Shown: positions 23,535 to 35,058 of the stretch, one piece after another
Layout of the letters: each line of letters opens with the position of its first letter
How positions within the stretch are numbered: the stretch's first letter is position 1
Source: Guillardia theta CCMP2712
Lineage: Eukaryota; Cryptophyceae; Pyrenomonadales; Geminigeraceae
DNA length: 64,000 bases
Direction of reading: 5' to 3'
NCBI RefSeq assembly: GCF_000315625.1
Contig: NW_005434663.1
Location: 473,025-537,024 of the forward strand
Made by a program: the position numbers and the translations under genes
Notes under the pieces: model-generated
Told to the model about the DNA's origin: nothing
The model's database searches: none
Seen by the model: the letters and a program-made list of their open reading frames with translations, nothing else

Positions 23535-26130
23535 TTTACCGGTAGGCCCACCGGCGGCGGGCCCTCCGAGTCGGCTCATCAGTGCAGTGCCGGGGCCGAC
23601 CGTCCGCCGACCGACCGTCGGGCCCGGCTGAGTACGCCGGCCGGGCCGGGGGCCGCTCTGGCCGGGACCCGGTGGCGCTATCCGATGATCATAGTATGAA
23701 GCCGCTGAGCGGCGCAGACTCAGCGGCCCGGCCTAGCCTAGGCTGCCGCAGCGGCCCCGCCCAGACGGTGGCACGGTGGTAGCCATTCCATTGGGTTCTC
23801 GACTGGATTTGTTTGTACCAGGCTAGCCTGTTTGTACCGAGGTATAATTGAGTTTTACCGGGTTCAAGGATTTTTGTATCAGGATCCCCTTTTCCCCTCC
23901 GTACTAAGTTTGTACTGTCAATGTCAGCATTTCCCGTGGGCCGGCAGAGCTCCCTCGACTCAGCTCTACACCACCCGTATGTCTCAGAAGAGATGAAGTC
24001 AGGGTAGGTAGTCTGATTTCAGGAGTGGGCGAGAATCATAAAAGTCTTGGGCATTCTGGTAGTGGAATTGACGCTGAAAAGCAATCTCTTCGATTGCCGT
24101 TAGGATTCGAACGCGTGGTCAAACAGCACCCACCTGAGCTAGAGTCTTATACTCGAGGGGGGTGGCCGCGATGTGGGTTTGAATCGCCACGCCTTTGACC
24201 CCATTATTTCCACTCCAAACCTCCTTTTCGCGTAGGGTGGGTCACACTCTCGAGCGTTGCGAGTTTTACGGTTCGAATTTGACCAAGGTTCACCCTCTAC
24301 CCCCCAGTCTCTGAATTTCAAATGGGAAAATGATGGGTAGGGGGTACGGTCCCCCCATTTGTCTCCACTCCAGCCCCCCCCTCCCTCGGCGAACAAGAGA
24401 TGGTGAGATTGTCCCATTGACGCGCGTAAGGACGATAATGAACAATGTGAGACTTCGAATCTAACCATGCATTGATATGCAGGAAACGAAGATACGGTTA
24501 CTTGTCTATTTGTGATGACTTGGTCTCTTCTGTGAAATTCAAGAAGTAGCAAGAGATTTGAACTCAACATCTCTTCCTCAACATAAAGCCAATGCAACAT
24601 CTCTATCATTACCACGCTGCCTCAAATTGCACTAAGACCACTTAGATCACTTAGCTTAGGCCGAAGATGATGTCAAAGCTGAGCAAAAAATTCAAATTCT
24701 TGCACAATGACGATTCATTCAAAATGTTCAAGTGTAATTTCAGAATGGACAGAAGATGGCATAGCAACAGCCGATCTCAGCATGTATTTTGAAACTGTGA
24801 TGGTAAGCAAAAACATCATACGAAACAGTGTCTACCTTGTGTTTCTCTCTGTCTCATGGTCTACGGTATCCTTCGTGGCACAAACCTACATGGCCAGTGA
24901 GTTGCATCGGGAACACTGTAGATGTGCTGATTGGACAATGGCAGGTACATGATATGGTTGGCGATATTCAGAGTTTTAAGAAGATAATCGTTTGTATCAG
25001 ATGCTTGCTTCAGACGTGTCGATATGAGATTCCTTTCTACGCTGATAATCACGGCAGTGAATCGTATCATCGTGTTACTGCGGCATTGCCGATGATGTTG
25101 ATGAAGCATCTTTCATGACAACCCGTGCAAATGCTTATTCTCTCTGCAAATCCTTTCTCGCAATTGCTCCAACCATGCAATTTCAGGAAAGTGTCTTGCA
25201 CACTCCGAGATAGTATTGCATGTTTGACATCTAGGCTGTGATACCAGGGATCAAGCGATATATAGAGTAGGCAAAGGCTGTATCAGTCATGCAAACTTGA
25301 ATCTGCGTAATAACAGTTTCTGAAGATTGTTTATTTGCCAACAAATAAAAGATGCTTCACCATGATGGTGATTACTGTGGTCCCTTGTATACAACAGCTC
25401 TGAAGCAGCACTGTCCTGGTAGTAGCGGCTCACAGAACACAAAGCACGCAATGGACAGGAGGAACTTCGGGAGGATGTCACAGTAGACCGTATAACACTC
25501 TGAGATACACTTTTCAAAAGAAGGAGATGCAAACAAATAGAATGATGTTGCATGCAAATCGAAACAGAGGTGTCAGGATCCTAAATGAATCATGTTGGCA
25601 ACAAGGTTTGAATTTTCACCAAAGACAATTGAAACTCTACTGATCACAATAGGGATGACAATGAGGATGTGTAAACAATCACATCTGCTAAGCGTTGCTA
25701 TTTGTTGCCAAGCGGAAACGCACCTGTGAACAACCTGGCATAGATCATCGTGATCTTCATGATAGCGGATTCAACAACCAGGAGTTAAAAGAACCCGTAA
25801 GCCCAGGGTGCTATTTGTCCATCGAACTTCAATCGAACTCTGAAGTTGAGATAGGAAGGAACTTTGAATCTTCAAGAACAGGGGTTTATGTAAACTGGAA
25901 GGTGGCACATCTTGAAAGTCAATGTTTTCATTGGAGGACATATTATCTCCATTTCTTCTAGTCTCGATGCCTCTCAACGCAGCTGATTGTGGGCTTATGC
26001 GTGTTGCAACCCCAGGAAACAATCATCGTTGGCGCGACATGCGTGCCCGACCCATTGCGTCTGATTATAACATGTAACCAATCTGATTTCACACATCCAA
26101 AAAATTTGCTAACACTTTGAAATTTGAAGG
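23528..26130. other. Gene-poor stretch: GC-rich island then unassigned sequence
   Basis: 23540-23790 is a GC-rich island (GGCCCACCGG, GGGCCGGGGGCC). 23812-23920 has repeated TTGTACC words. 24140-24410 holds TACCCCCC/GGGTAGGGGGTACGG words like those upstream of genes elsewhere, but I found no convincing gene beside it. 24660-26100 is AT-richer with only short open frames; none gives a recognisable protein and I do not call any. Confidence 0.4.
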
Positions 26131-26136
26131 GAAGGT

Positions 26137-26390
26137 TTGTTTGTTTGTCCGTACTGTTCGTTTGTTTGTTTGTCCGTGCTGTTCGTTCGTTTGTTTGTCC
26201 GTACTGTTCGTTTGTTTGTTTGTCCGTGCTGTTCGTTTGTTTGTTTGTCCGTACTGTTCGTTTGTTTGTTTGTCCGTACTGTTCGTTTGTTTGTTTGTCC
26301 GTACTGTTCGTTTGTTTGTTTGTTTGTCCGTGCTGTTTGTTTGTTCGTTTGTCCGTACTGTTGGTTTGTTTGTTTGTCTGTACATGACAA
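26137..26390. repeat. 25-bp minisatellite, about 10 units
   Basis: Tandem units of GTTTGTTTGTTTG + TCCGTACTGTTC with T/G variation at the GTACT/GTGCT position. The 25-bp period is not a multiple of three, so all three frames on each strand stay open and give spurious KQTN or CLFV repeat proteins. Confidence 0.93.
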
Positions 26391-26596
26391 CATGGCGGTC
26401 ATGGAGATCTACTGGTACACTCATTGTGTAAGTAAGTGCGCTGGTCTGACTGTATGGTCTGAGCACTGCAGCTTGCGCATGCACATCAAGAGCATGGACG
26501 CTGAGTGGAAGCACAACTATGGGTAAACGGGTCAGTACAGAGATAAGATCAGAAATGTCATCGAAGAATGCAAGCTCGACGCTGAAGTAAAATTAT

Positions 26597-26728
26597 TGTT
26601 GTTGGTATTGTTGTTGTTGGTATTGTTGTTGTTGTTGTATCATGAGGATGAGGATGAGGATGAGGATGAGGATGAGGATGAGGATGAGGATGAGGATGAG
26701 GATGAGGGTGAGGATGAGGATGAGGGTG
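26597..26728. repeat. GTTGTT and GATGAG microsatellites
   Basis: TTGTTGTTGGTATTG units (26597-26638) are followed by about 14 copies of GATGAG (26643-26728). Plus-strand frame is polyGlu-Asp leading into the kinase-tail fragment. Confidence 0.92.
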
Positions 26729-26961
26729 ATATGGTGGCGGGAAGCCTGGGGATGCTACCATTCGAACGGCATCTCAGCTATGCCCTGACCTTATCAAGCT
26801 CCCTGAGAGCGAAAGCGGGAGGCAAGGGCTGGCTGGTGGTGGAGGAGAAACATGCGATCTGGGACTTCCTCAACCGCTGCTGCCTCGATATCGATGCCCG
26901 CACGAGGATGACTGCACAGGAGGCTCTGAGGCATCCCTTCCTCGCTAGTGGTATCAAGTAA
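26729..26961 (+). pseudogene. C-terminal fragment of a protein kinase
   Basis: The plus frame reads VVEEKHAIWDFLNRCCLDID then ARTRMTAQEALRHPFLASG and stops at 26959-26961. W-DFL...CL-x-D-x-R-x-R-x-TA-x-EAL-x-HPF is subdomain XI of a Ser/Thr kinase, with the invariant Arg. No other kinase subdomain (DFG, HRD, APE) is visible upstream, where only microsatellites are present. It is either the last exon of a gene whose other exons I cannot see, or a transposed or duplicated fragment. I favour a fragment because part of it is duplicated just downstream. Confidence 0.55.
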
Positions 26962-27052
26962 ACCGTCTCTACCCGAAGCTTTCTCCTTCCTCGCCTCTCC
27001 TCCAAGCCCTCCTCCCTTCCTCGCTAGTGGTCTTGAGTAAACCGTCTCTCCT
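26930..27052. repeat. Direct repeat of the kinase 3' end
   Basis: CCTCGCTAGTGGT followed by ATCAAGTAAACCGTCTCT (from 26940) recurs as CCTCGCTAGTGGT CTTGAGTAAACCGTCTCT (from 27020), about 80 bp apart. The repeat covers the last codons and stop of the kinase fragment. Confidence 0.8.
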
Positions 27053-29001
27053 CTGGCATCTCCCAGTCTCTCGCGATCAGCATATCAATACTTCCCAGGC
27101 TTCGCTTTTCCTTCCAACCCCTCCTATCCCCTCTCCTTCCCCCCTCCCCTCTCCCCTCATCTCTCCTTCCCCAGCCTCTGAAACTCCAATGACATGTTAC
27201 AATCGCCATGCCACTGGCTGTTGAGAGCATTTCACAAGACTCAAACTGTTGTGGAATGCGTTGGGAGAAGCCTAAAAAAATGCAATCATGGCAAAGCACC
27301 AGCAAGTCTCTTGAAATATGTTTCATATACAACCGACGAAGCATTCTGGTACAGGAAGCTAGGCCGTCATCGCAATAAGGAGAATAGCATTTCCTTTATG
27401 TCTTCGAAGGTTGCCTCTCTGATCGATTCCTTTCATGTTTCCCTTCTGAAAGTGTGAAAACAGCTGATCAGGGCTTTGGCACATCAGAATTGAGGTGTTT
27501 CAGTGCAAGTATGACAAGGAAAGTCACACAATTATTGGATAGCGTGAGCATGCAAATTTGAATGCATACCTTACACTATTACAAGTCAATGCACTGTTAC
27601 AACTATGCTCACAATGCTTCAAAGCATATTTGCATTTACACGCAACTCAACGAACTGAGATTCAAATATTTCCTTTCCACAAAATTCTTATTGCAACATG
27701 ATATGCATCCGATGATCATCCTCAAAACACTCTGCTTAAAGGAAATGCAGTCGTTTTCCCACATGATACATTCAAATCTGGTCAAATTTGGCATCAAAAG
27801 ATGTTCTTGTCATCACATTGATGTATGCATCTCACAACATGGTGCCCACAGGGCGCGATCTGCTTGAACGTGAGTCTCCCAAACTGACACCGTGTACAAC
27901 ATTGGTACATTCTGTACAACGTTTAAAAATTCCAGAAATGGCACGGTGCTGGCAGGATCCCACAATTTGAAATGGCGTGGTTTGACAGAAGTAAAACATT
28001 TCAAGGAAAATTTTCGCTTTGAAATCCAAAACCTATTCATTCAGAAAAATCCAGGTAGAAAAAGACCCCGCCGAGACGGAATAAAATCCAGTGACGGCAT
28101 GAATGCTCCGGCGCCGGGGTACTCAGTGACTAAGCGGCCTACTAGGGCTAGTAGAGCAGCGGCCGGCGGCCCGGCCGCTCACAGAGTCAGGCCCGTGACT
28201 CTACTGAGTGATCGGAGCAGTCACTGGGGCAGGGCCGCCCGTCCGGCGGGCACCGTGACTCCGGGTCCGACCGTACGGTCACACGTGACGGGCCGGGCGC
28301 GGCTTGAAGTTAAGGCTAGCACATTCTTTCCGAAGGTCCGTGTACCGTAGCCTTTGAAGCCTGTGAGGCTGTCTGACGGTCGGACGCCAGTGCCCGGCCA
28401 GCCGAAGTTAACTTACTGAGTTGACTCTCAGTAGTCGGCGGTGTTCACGGGCCCGGGTTGAATTTGGTTGCCCGGCACTGCAGTGAGTGCCGGCTGTGAC
28501 CGTACCGGTACAGGGCACTGGCATGTTCAACGGTTGGTTCCCGGAGTCCAGGCTCTCATGCGGACTCTCACAGAGTCACGCTCAGCCGCCAACCCGGGTG
28601 ACCAGCGTGACGGTCGGGAGTCCGAAGTCTTTGTCGAGGCCGCGCCAGGGCCTGGCCAGTGATCCGATACCACCACGCCTGGTCAGCCTGATGTTTCAAA
28701 TTTTGGAGGCTGCTGGGAGCTGCACTGCGGCAGCCGCGATGATCCGGCCGGGCGGCTTCAAGCCAGCCTCAAGCAGTCATGGGCCGCCCTCCGAGTCAGG
28801 CGGGGCCTGCCGACCCGGTACACTGTGACATCCGCCGATACGCTAATCGGTGCCTCAAAGTGGAACTGCCACTTAAGGCTTTATTCAATTGACCAATACA
28901 TGTACAACCATTGACTGGATGATGTCGATGACTTGATATGATCAACTTTCACACGGTCAATTAACACACAACACTTCCGGAAATGAGGTTGGGCCAACTA
29001 T
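26962..29001. other. Gene-poor stretch with GC-rich island 28050-28860
   Basis: 27100-28050 shows no recognisable exon. 28050-28860 is a GC-rich island packed with short words ACTGAG, GAGTCA, GTGACT, CAGTGA, CCGGCGGCC and GACGGTC on both strands, without a credible protein. Its style is the same as 31270-32880 and 42600-43700. Confidence 0.45.
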
Positions 29002-29534
29002 TTACAGCTGTGACTCTGAAGGTTCGTCGTTTTTTCTAACATACCAATTAATCCAGTCGAGCTCTGCGCTGCTATTAGTACATATTCCATGGCATCGTGT
29101 ATCTGGTTCGCCTTCGAAAATGTTGTCTTCCATCACAAAATCAACTCCCAACATCCCGAAGTCTGGCTGGTCCGCCATTAGATGAACAGAACTGTTGTCT
29201 GTGGAGGCATTGGATGAGTTACTGGCACCAAAACTCGTCGTGTCATCTCCACATTCATCGGCGTCGTCTTCCTTTCTCGTTCTGGAATATGGCCATTTTG
29301 AAACACCCAATCTCCGGCAAAGATTTTTCATCGACGACAAAGAGATGCCCTGATTGGAGGTAGCGTCAGTTATTTGTGCTGGGAAATAAATAAATTTTCA
29401 CTTACAAGTCGTTTCGCAGCGACGCTTTGCTTAAGATGGAAAAGCCTCATTATATCATCTCTCGTGATGCTTGCTGTCTTGCTCACTCCGATACTTGTTG
29501 GAGAGCTGGGCTTCTCAGGTGGTGGCGATGGCAT
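29002..29534 (-). CDS. Small RWP-RK domain transcription factor (158 aa)
   Basis: Exon 29534-29406 (43 codons, from ATG) joins exon 29349-29002 in phase 0. The domain spans both: ITRDDIMRLFHLKQSVAAKR then LGISLSSMKNLCRRLGVSKW followed by PYSR. This matches the RWP-RK pattern (AA-x-x-LG-x-S-x-T-x-LK-x-x-CR-x-x-G-x-x-RWP) with the diagnostic W-P-Y. The first residue of the RWP triplet is Lys here (KWPYS). RWP-RK proteins (NIN/NLP and RKD types) are DNA-binding regulators of nitrogen response and gamete development in plants and algae. Without a GAF or PB1 region the protein resembles the short RKD class. The C-tail is acidic and Ser/Asn-rich, possibly an activation region. A GGGGTGG cluster lies about 200 bp upstream. 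Confidence 0.82.
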
Positions 29535-29689
29535 TGAGAGAAGCTAATAAATTTGAACTTTCAGCAGTGATGCAATGCCAAGCAGGATCTTTGGACAAGA
29601 AGCACTGAAGAGGAGCGCAGTATGCTATGTCGCACAGCTTGGCAGAATGAGCGAAGCGAAGTCCGATTAGGTTTTTATGGAGGGGTCGT

Positions 29690-29900
29690 GCGCCCGGGCT
29701 GCAGGGGGTCAAAAATGTCGGTAAGGGGTGGTTTGACTGGGAGGGGTGGTGAGTTGAGAGGTTGTGGATCGAGTGACTGACCCTAAAGTTTAGGAGGGTT
29801 TAGGGTTAGAGGGTGGAAGGCCTCGGAGGCACCGACCTCTTGGAATTGAGATGTGAATCTAGGTGGGTGGGGTGGTAAGGGGACTAGCGTAACTGCGCTC
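29690..29900. promoter_or_regulatory. Putative promoter of the RWP-RK gene: GGGGTGG cluster
   Basis: Repeated GGGGTGG, AGGGGTGGT, GGGTGGGTGGGG and TAAGGGG words directly upstream of the minus-strand start at 29534. Position-based inference. Confidence 0.4.
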
Positions 29901-30457
29901 AAAATGACGTATCGCGGGATTGAGTACGAAATTATCTCTTTTCGATTATGACTGAGGGTCGGAAACTGTTCCTATCTAAAATACATGTAGAGCACCCACA
30001 GATCAAGAATGAAAAATAGGGGTACATGGGTTTTTTAAAATTATTATTATCGAGTAAAAAAATAAAAAATTTTGGAACTGAAGCGTTTCGAATGATCCCT
30101 TCGACGGCCATTACCGGTACAAATGCATTGAACCAGAGGGGTGTCTCTCGGCTGGCCCCCGTGCCGATGCCACGTCTCATCGGATTACAGCGAAACGCTG
30201 CGATCCCCTCGCTTTGGTAAGACTAGTCGAATCGTATAAAACTAGAGTCTGTAGCAACCAGCTCGTTACGACCCTACAATGGATATTGGGTACCACCTCT
30301 ACTAACTTTTTAGTAAAGTTGCACCGTGGCGGCAGATACCATAAAAAAAACACCGCATGGCAACGCCATGATCGCGCTGTGACTCCATCGGACTCTCGGA
30401 TTGATTTTATAGTGATTTTATAGCAGTTATTAGGCTTTGCGGCCGGGAGCGGCATCT

Positions 30458-30497
30458 ATTGTCCTCGTACTGATTTTTAACTTAACTTTGAGTAAAA
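30458..30497 (+). repeat. Dispersed element copy
   Basis: Reads TTGTCCTCGTACTGATTTT, then TAACTTAACTTTGAGTAAA, nearly identical to the consensus. It lies alone, next to a short GCGGCCGGG patch. Confidence 0.8.
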
Positions 30498-30740
30498 GTT
30501 CTTCCGCACTGAGGAGCGTTTCACGCCAGGCCCAGAGGTCCAGATCCCCAGAACCTGTTTCAAATAAAAATATACATGTTTTTAAATATGAAATTATCAC
30601 GATCCAGTCACGGTCGTTTCCCGCATCGTTTAGGTTGGGTGGTATAGGCAAGGTTAGCCACTCGTCTAAATACCAAGATATGTATTACGGCATAGTGCGG
30701 AGCTTGGGCTTATGCCATTGGTCCAGATGATTTCAAATTT

Positions 30741-31180
30741 AGGCCGGACGTTAGCGCAAGGGGTGCAGAATCAAATGTGCTTGAACGGTTTTCCCCCACA
30801 ATTTCTCAAAAACAACTTGAATGAAGATGTTTTCCCGAGCCCACCCGGTGAGGCCGGACGTTAGCGCAAGGGGTGCAGAATAAAATGTATTTGTTTTCCC
30901 TCACAATTTCTCAAAAACGTGGCATTAGCGGTTAGGAAAATTTGAATAATATTCCGTAACGGCTATTTCTGGGGGAAAACAATACCTTGTTTTCCCCCAG
31001 ATGAAGATGTTTTCCCGAGCCCACCTCGCCGTTTCACCACATGTGATTGCGGCGGCACTGTTGTGAGCGTTACCGCCTGTTCAAATTGGACTTGAATGGA
31101 GACCGTGTGATTGCGGCGGCACTGTTGTGAGCGTTACGGAGTACCGCCTGTTCAAATTGGACTTGAACGGAGACCGTGAA
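30741..31180. repeat. Two sets of local direct repeats
   Basis: AGGCCGGACGTTAGCGCAAG plus GGGTGCAGAAT at 30741 recurs at 30852, each followed by a CACAATTTCTCAAAAAC block; TGAAGATGTTTTCCCGAGCC occurs at about 30822 and 31001. A second unit of about 66-70 bp (GTGATTGCGGCGGCACTGTT through GGAGACCGTG) is tandemly duplicated at 31041-31180, the second copy with a 5-bp insertion (GGAGT). Neither set contains a gene I can name. Confidence 0.85.
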
Positions 31181-31259
31181 AAAACTGAAAACTTGGGGCC
31201 CCTCTGGGGGCTCGGCCACAACGGTTGGTTTAACTAAACATAGGTTTAACTCGGAAGCA

Positions 31260-33261
31260 AGGAAGCTAAATGCACAGTGAGGGCCCGGCTCCAGTGCGCC
31301 CGGCGTGACTCCGAGGGCCTGTCCGGCGGCCCGGCCTGCACGGCCCGGTCGCCCGCGGCCGATCCCACTGATTCACTGGTCGTCGGTTTCAGTTGATATA
31401 ACGGTCACGGGAAGAGACGCGATGCTCTTCGCACTGGTCCCGCTTGCTGGAGTTCGCGGTTGGTCGAGCGCGCCAGGTCAGCGAGTAATGCACTGAAAAA
31501 TACCATCATTAGATTCATATGATTACCGTTGTGATCCAAACACACTTGTTGCCTGCTGTATAGACTTTTGTCCACTCAACGTGCCCTCGACTGTTCTTGA
31601 TGAGATTTCTTAGGTTCAATTTTGACCTGGGGCGACGGAACGAATGAAATGGGAACAATCCCGGGCATTCCTGGGTGTGAGCAAGGCCCTCCTTGCGATT
31701 GTGATTGCGATTCTATCTTCAATCAATTTGGAAACGAGCCAAAATGCTCAAAGTGTTGAGATATAAGTCGATGGATGAAAAATGCTGTTCAGACGTAGAA
31801 ATTTTATTTTGAACACTTGTTTTTATCAACCTATATGGTGTTGAAATTCTTTTCATTCCATCTAGAATCAAAGCCATTTTGAGTTGCTCAAAGTTCTGGT
31901 GATTAGTACAGATGGTTGAAAATAATTCCATGGCGCACTTTGTGATGTGATATTGTGTTGAGCCAAAATGGTTGAGAATAGGACTCGGCATAAAATTGCA
32001 TGCATGTCTGAATTCCACCAGGACATAAAGGGTCATGAAGGGTAGAAACTGCACTTGAGTTCACGAAGATTCAGACTTGGAAATTGTGTGGCATCCAACC
32101 GTTGAATGGCTCGTGAATCTAGTCGTTACACGCACAGCCTCTGAGCTGATTGACCCGCGATCGGAGTCCTCACTCTAGGAACCTCTGGGACTCCTATATC
32201 CAACGTACTGACGGCGCCTCACCAGGAGTCAAGTCTGCCACACTCACCGAGCCGGCTAATTTGGCTACCACTGAGTCCGGCGGAGTGACAAATCATAACT
32301 TTGAGTGAAGGACAAATCATACCATGCTAGCTGACTCTCAGTGATGAGAGTCAACTGGAGCCTGTCGCTTGTTAGCAGGAATCGCCGGCCCGACCCGCCG
32401 CTCACTACTACGGTACGGTAACTGAGTCAGGCCAGTGGACTCGAGACCCGCGCGGCGGCCGGGCACTGAGTGCTAGCCGCTCACCGATTCAGTGCCGCAT
32501 CCGATCATCGGGACTCCGGAGTCCGGGAGCTTAACTTCGGAACCTATGCTACCGTACCCGGAGTGAGGCTCACCGTGACCGCTGCCGCTGAGCCTGAGCC
32601 TGGGAGAGACTCCCGGCCGCCGCGTGAGCGGCGGACAGAATCATGAATCGCCGCGACCGTGACTCAGTCCGACAGTCACAAGTTGGCACTGCCGGGCAGA
32701 AAACGCAACGAGTCCGCCGAACCTCCGAGATTCCGGCCCTGCTAGCGGCTCGCGACTCACGGTCGCGGCACTGCGCGGCAAAGGGGCCGCCGGGCCCGCG
32801 GCGGACGGCACAGCGGTCACCGTCAAGTTGGAGTCGAATCGAGGCCCGGTCACGTTTGGCGGCGCGGCCCCCCATCCGCGCATGACCCCACCTCCACTTC
32901 CCTTCGATTCCCATCATCCACCCCTCTTTTCAAAGTCAAGTACCCCTGGAACACACCCACCCTCCATTCCTGACCACAGAGCGTGATCGCTCCCCATTCT
33001 ATGGCCAGTGCCCCTTCCACGCTCACTCTCTCCGCGCTTCGTGCTTCATCAGCACCTCTCTCCTCGGTTTGATCTGCTAGACCCATCGAATCATACTGTT
33101 TGGCGATATGAAGCACTACTCTACTTCATCCTCTCTCTCTTCTTGAGTTGTTTCTCAGTACGCGCTGCCTGTGCAGTGCCTTGAACAGGATCGATTTCCG
33201 GATACATCAAAGGTAGGCGGCAAGAAACAGAGTTGAAACCTGTGGGTATAAATCGAATCAG
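31260..33261. other. Gene-poor stretch with GC-rich islands and an ACCCC cluster
   Basis: 31280-31490 and 32110-32880 are GC-rich islands of the GAGTC/ACTGAG/CAGTG type; a degenerate core (ATAACTTTGAGTGAAGG) lies near 32295. 31500-32100 is AT-rich with no exon recognised. 32884-32975 (ACCCCACC, CACCCCTC, TACCCCTGG, ACCCACCC) is a probable promoter cluster for the methyltransferase starting at 33262. Confidence 0.45.
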
Positions 33262-34587
33262 ATGAAGTTTGGAGTTCCGATCTTGTCCTTCGCTTTCTTC
33301 TGCACACCTTTAGCTCTTTGCTGGCAACCTGCACCTCTTTGGTCATCAACGAATTCCAGACTCTTCACGTTCAAGAAATCAGTGCGAAGGGATGCATGTA
33401 TCACATTCATTCGCTCTTCTTTGGAATCAAGCTCGGCATTAAAGCATATAGACCAGATCGTCAAAGCTGTTCCGGTTCAACCGCGAGCAGTGTATTTCTA
33501 CGATTTTCTTGAGGATGGCAGATCAAGTTTCTCAGAGAAGAACTGGATGATGGAGGTCGAGGACAAAGAATTTTCAAACGAGGAGGCAGGGAGATGGGAG
33601 TCGTTCTTCTTGAAGGACGTTGGTGTTGTCCGTACGCGCAAGTCGCATCCGGCGGACGGCGGCCTCGGGCATGTTGTGTGGAACAGTGCTCGGGTATTAT
33701 CTGCCCTTCTCTTGAACGAAGATTCAGACATGAAGACCAACTTCGATGGCAAGAGAGTCCTTGAGCTCGGAGCAGGCGCAGGGCTGATGGGCCTCTCCAT
33801 CGCCAGGAAGCACCCTGAGGCTTCGGTGGACTTGACCGACTACCTGCCGTGCCTTGTTGATAACATCCGGGAGGTTTCCGAGAGGGAGAGCATGGAGAAC
33901 ATCGATGCCTGGGTCTTGGATTGGAAGAATGGGCTGATTCCCGGTGAGCGAAGTGTCATAGAAAGTTGAGAGTTAGATCTGTGAAGGGATCGAGATGACA
34001 AGATCGACATCGACTGCGGTTGCTCTGACGATTGGTTTTGTGATGACCATCAGAATGGATTCCTCCGAGGACTTGTTATGACGTGATCATAGCGACTGAT
34101 TGCATCTATCATCACATCCCCGCGGATTTCACAGCAAGTAAGCCAGCTGAAGCCTTCATGATCCCCTCTCATACTTATCCAGCGGTCCTGAAATTCATCG
34201 AGCACAACCCCAATGGTACGTGTGGGCCAACTCCAATGCAGTGACGAGAGTGACGATTGAACGTGAATGCGCTACAGCAAGGATCTTGATCTCATCTCCA
34301 AGCAACCGAAACGGAATTCCTCTCGTGGTTGATCGTCTTCAGATGATTGAGGACAGGTTGGTTGTGAGGGCGTGAGGGAGGTGGGAATTGGCTCATTTGA
34401 AGCTGTGCAGGCAAGTAGAAGTTCGTCAGCTGCAGATGATAGGCTATCAAGTCATCCCCGCTGTTAGCGAGGTGTGCAAACTCATCTTTGGCCCTCGGGT
34501 TTACCTCTTGACCAACAGGACGCCTCTGATATCCGATTCAAAAAGTTTGTTGATCACTCAAATTTCACGCTCATAGACATCCAGTGA
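33262..34587 (+). CDS. METTL21-type (family 16) protein methyltransferase with signal-like N-terminus
   Basis: Exons from 33262-33943, then 34054-34137 and four more, join with consistent phases to TGA at 34585-34587. The N-terminus is hydrophobic (VPILSFAFFCTPLALCW), consistent with ER or plastid entry. The methyltransferase core reads GLGHVVWNSARVLSALLL, then motif I VLELGAGAGLMGLSIARKHP, then VDLTDYLPCLVDNI (acidic loop), then DAWVLDW. The next exon gives YDVIIATDCIYH (the post-I/IV D-x-I-x-x-x-DC motif typical of PF10294-type enzymes). Later exons read VLKFIEHNP, ILISSPSNRNG and LQMIEDRQVEVRQLQMIGYQ. The family methylates protein lysines (eEF1A, HSP70, eEF2 and others). The substrate here is not predictable. 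Confidence 0.8.
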
Positions 34588-35058
34588 AAAGTCTTCACCC
34601 CTCTCCTCGTTTGGCTTACCCTGGCTTTCGCCACCAAATCCTTCTTGTGGAGAAGCTGGCTCATCAACTTGTTACCATCCTCAAGAGCATCAGGACAAAA
34701 TTCGTACATGTGGTCAGCAGCCCCTTGCTGGCTGTCCTGCTGTGTCACCAAAGGAGAAAATCTGTACGAGACTCAATTTGAAGAATGACGAGATGAAACA
34801 AGAGAAATCGAACCGAATCTCTTTAGCTTGCAAGCAGAGCTCCTGTTCACCATGGTCAGAGATTCTATACGATAGGTTGTATCGTTACAACAAATAATCA
34901 GAAGCACGTCTTTGCCTCAGTCCTCCCTCCCCCTCCCGCACAATTCAACAGTCTTTGTCTCTTTGATGAGAAAAGAAAGCAAAATCGCAAAATTGCACAG
35001 AACAATTCATATCACCCTCTTACATACACTCTCAACTTTCCCTTCTCCTTTCAACACA
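34588..35058. other. Intergenic between convergent genes
   Basis: About 470 bp between the ends of the methyltransferase (plus) and pseudouridine synthase (minus) genes. No exon or repeat recognised. Confidence 0.45.

Noticed and set aside
24080-24155. tRNA-like boxes on the minus strand (TAGCTCAGGTGGG and GTTCGAATCC)
   Set aside because: Only about 16 nt separate the A-like and B-like boxes, too few for an anticodon arm and variable loop, and no acceptor stem pairs. At most a broken tRNA or SINE relic.
24707-25961. Several 60-100-codon plus and minus frames
   Set aside because: No motif, no consistent splicing and no family resemblance; left unannotated.
26089-26526. Proteins of repeated KQTN or CLFV on both strands
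   Set aside because: They arise from the 25-bp minisatellite, whose period keeps all frames open.
28050-28860. Open frames of 64-152 codons in the GC-rich island
   Set aside because: GC-rich DNA has few stops; residues are Arg/Gly/Pro/Ser-rich without any domain.
29785-29812. Telomere-like GGGTTTAGGGTTAGAGGG
   Set aside because: Only two imperfect units inside a G-rich upstream cluster; no array.
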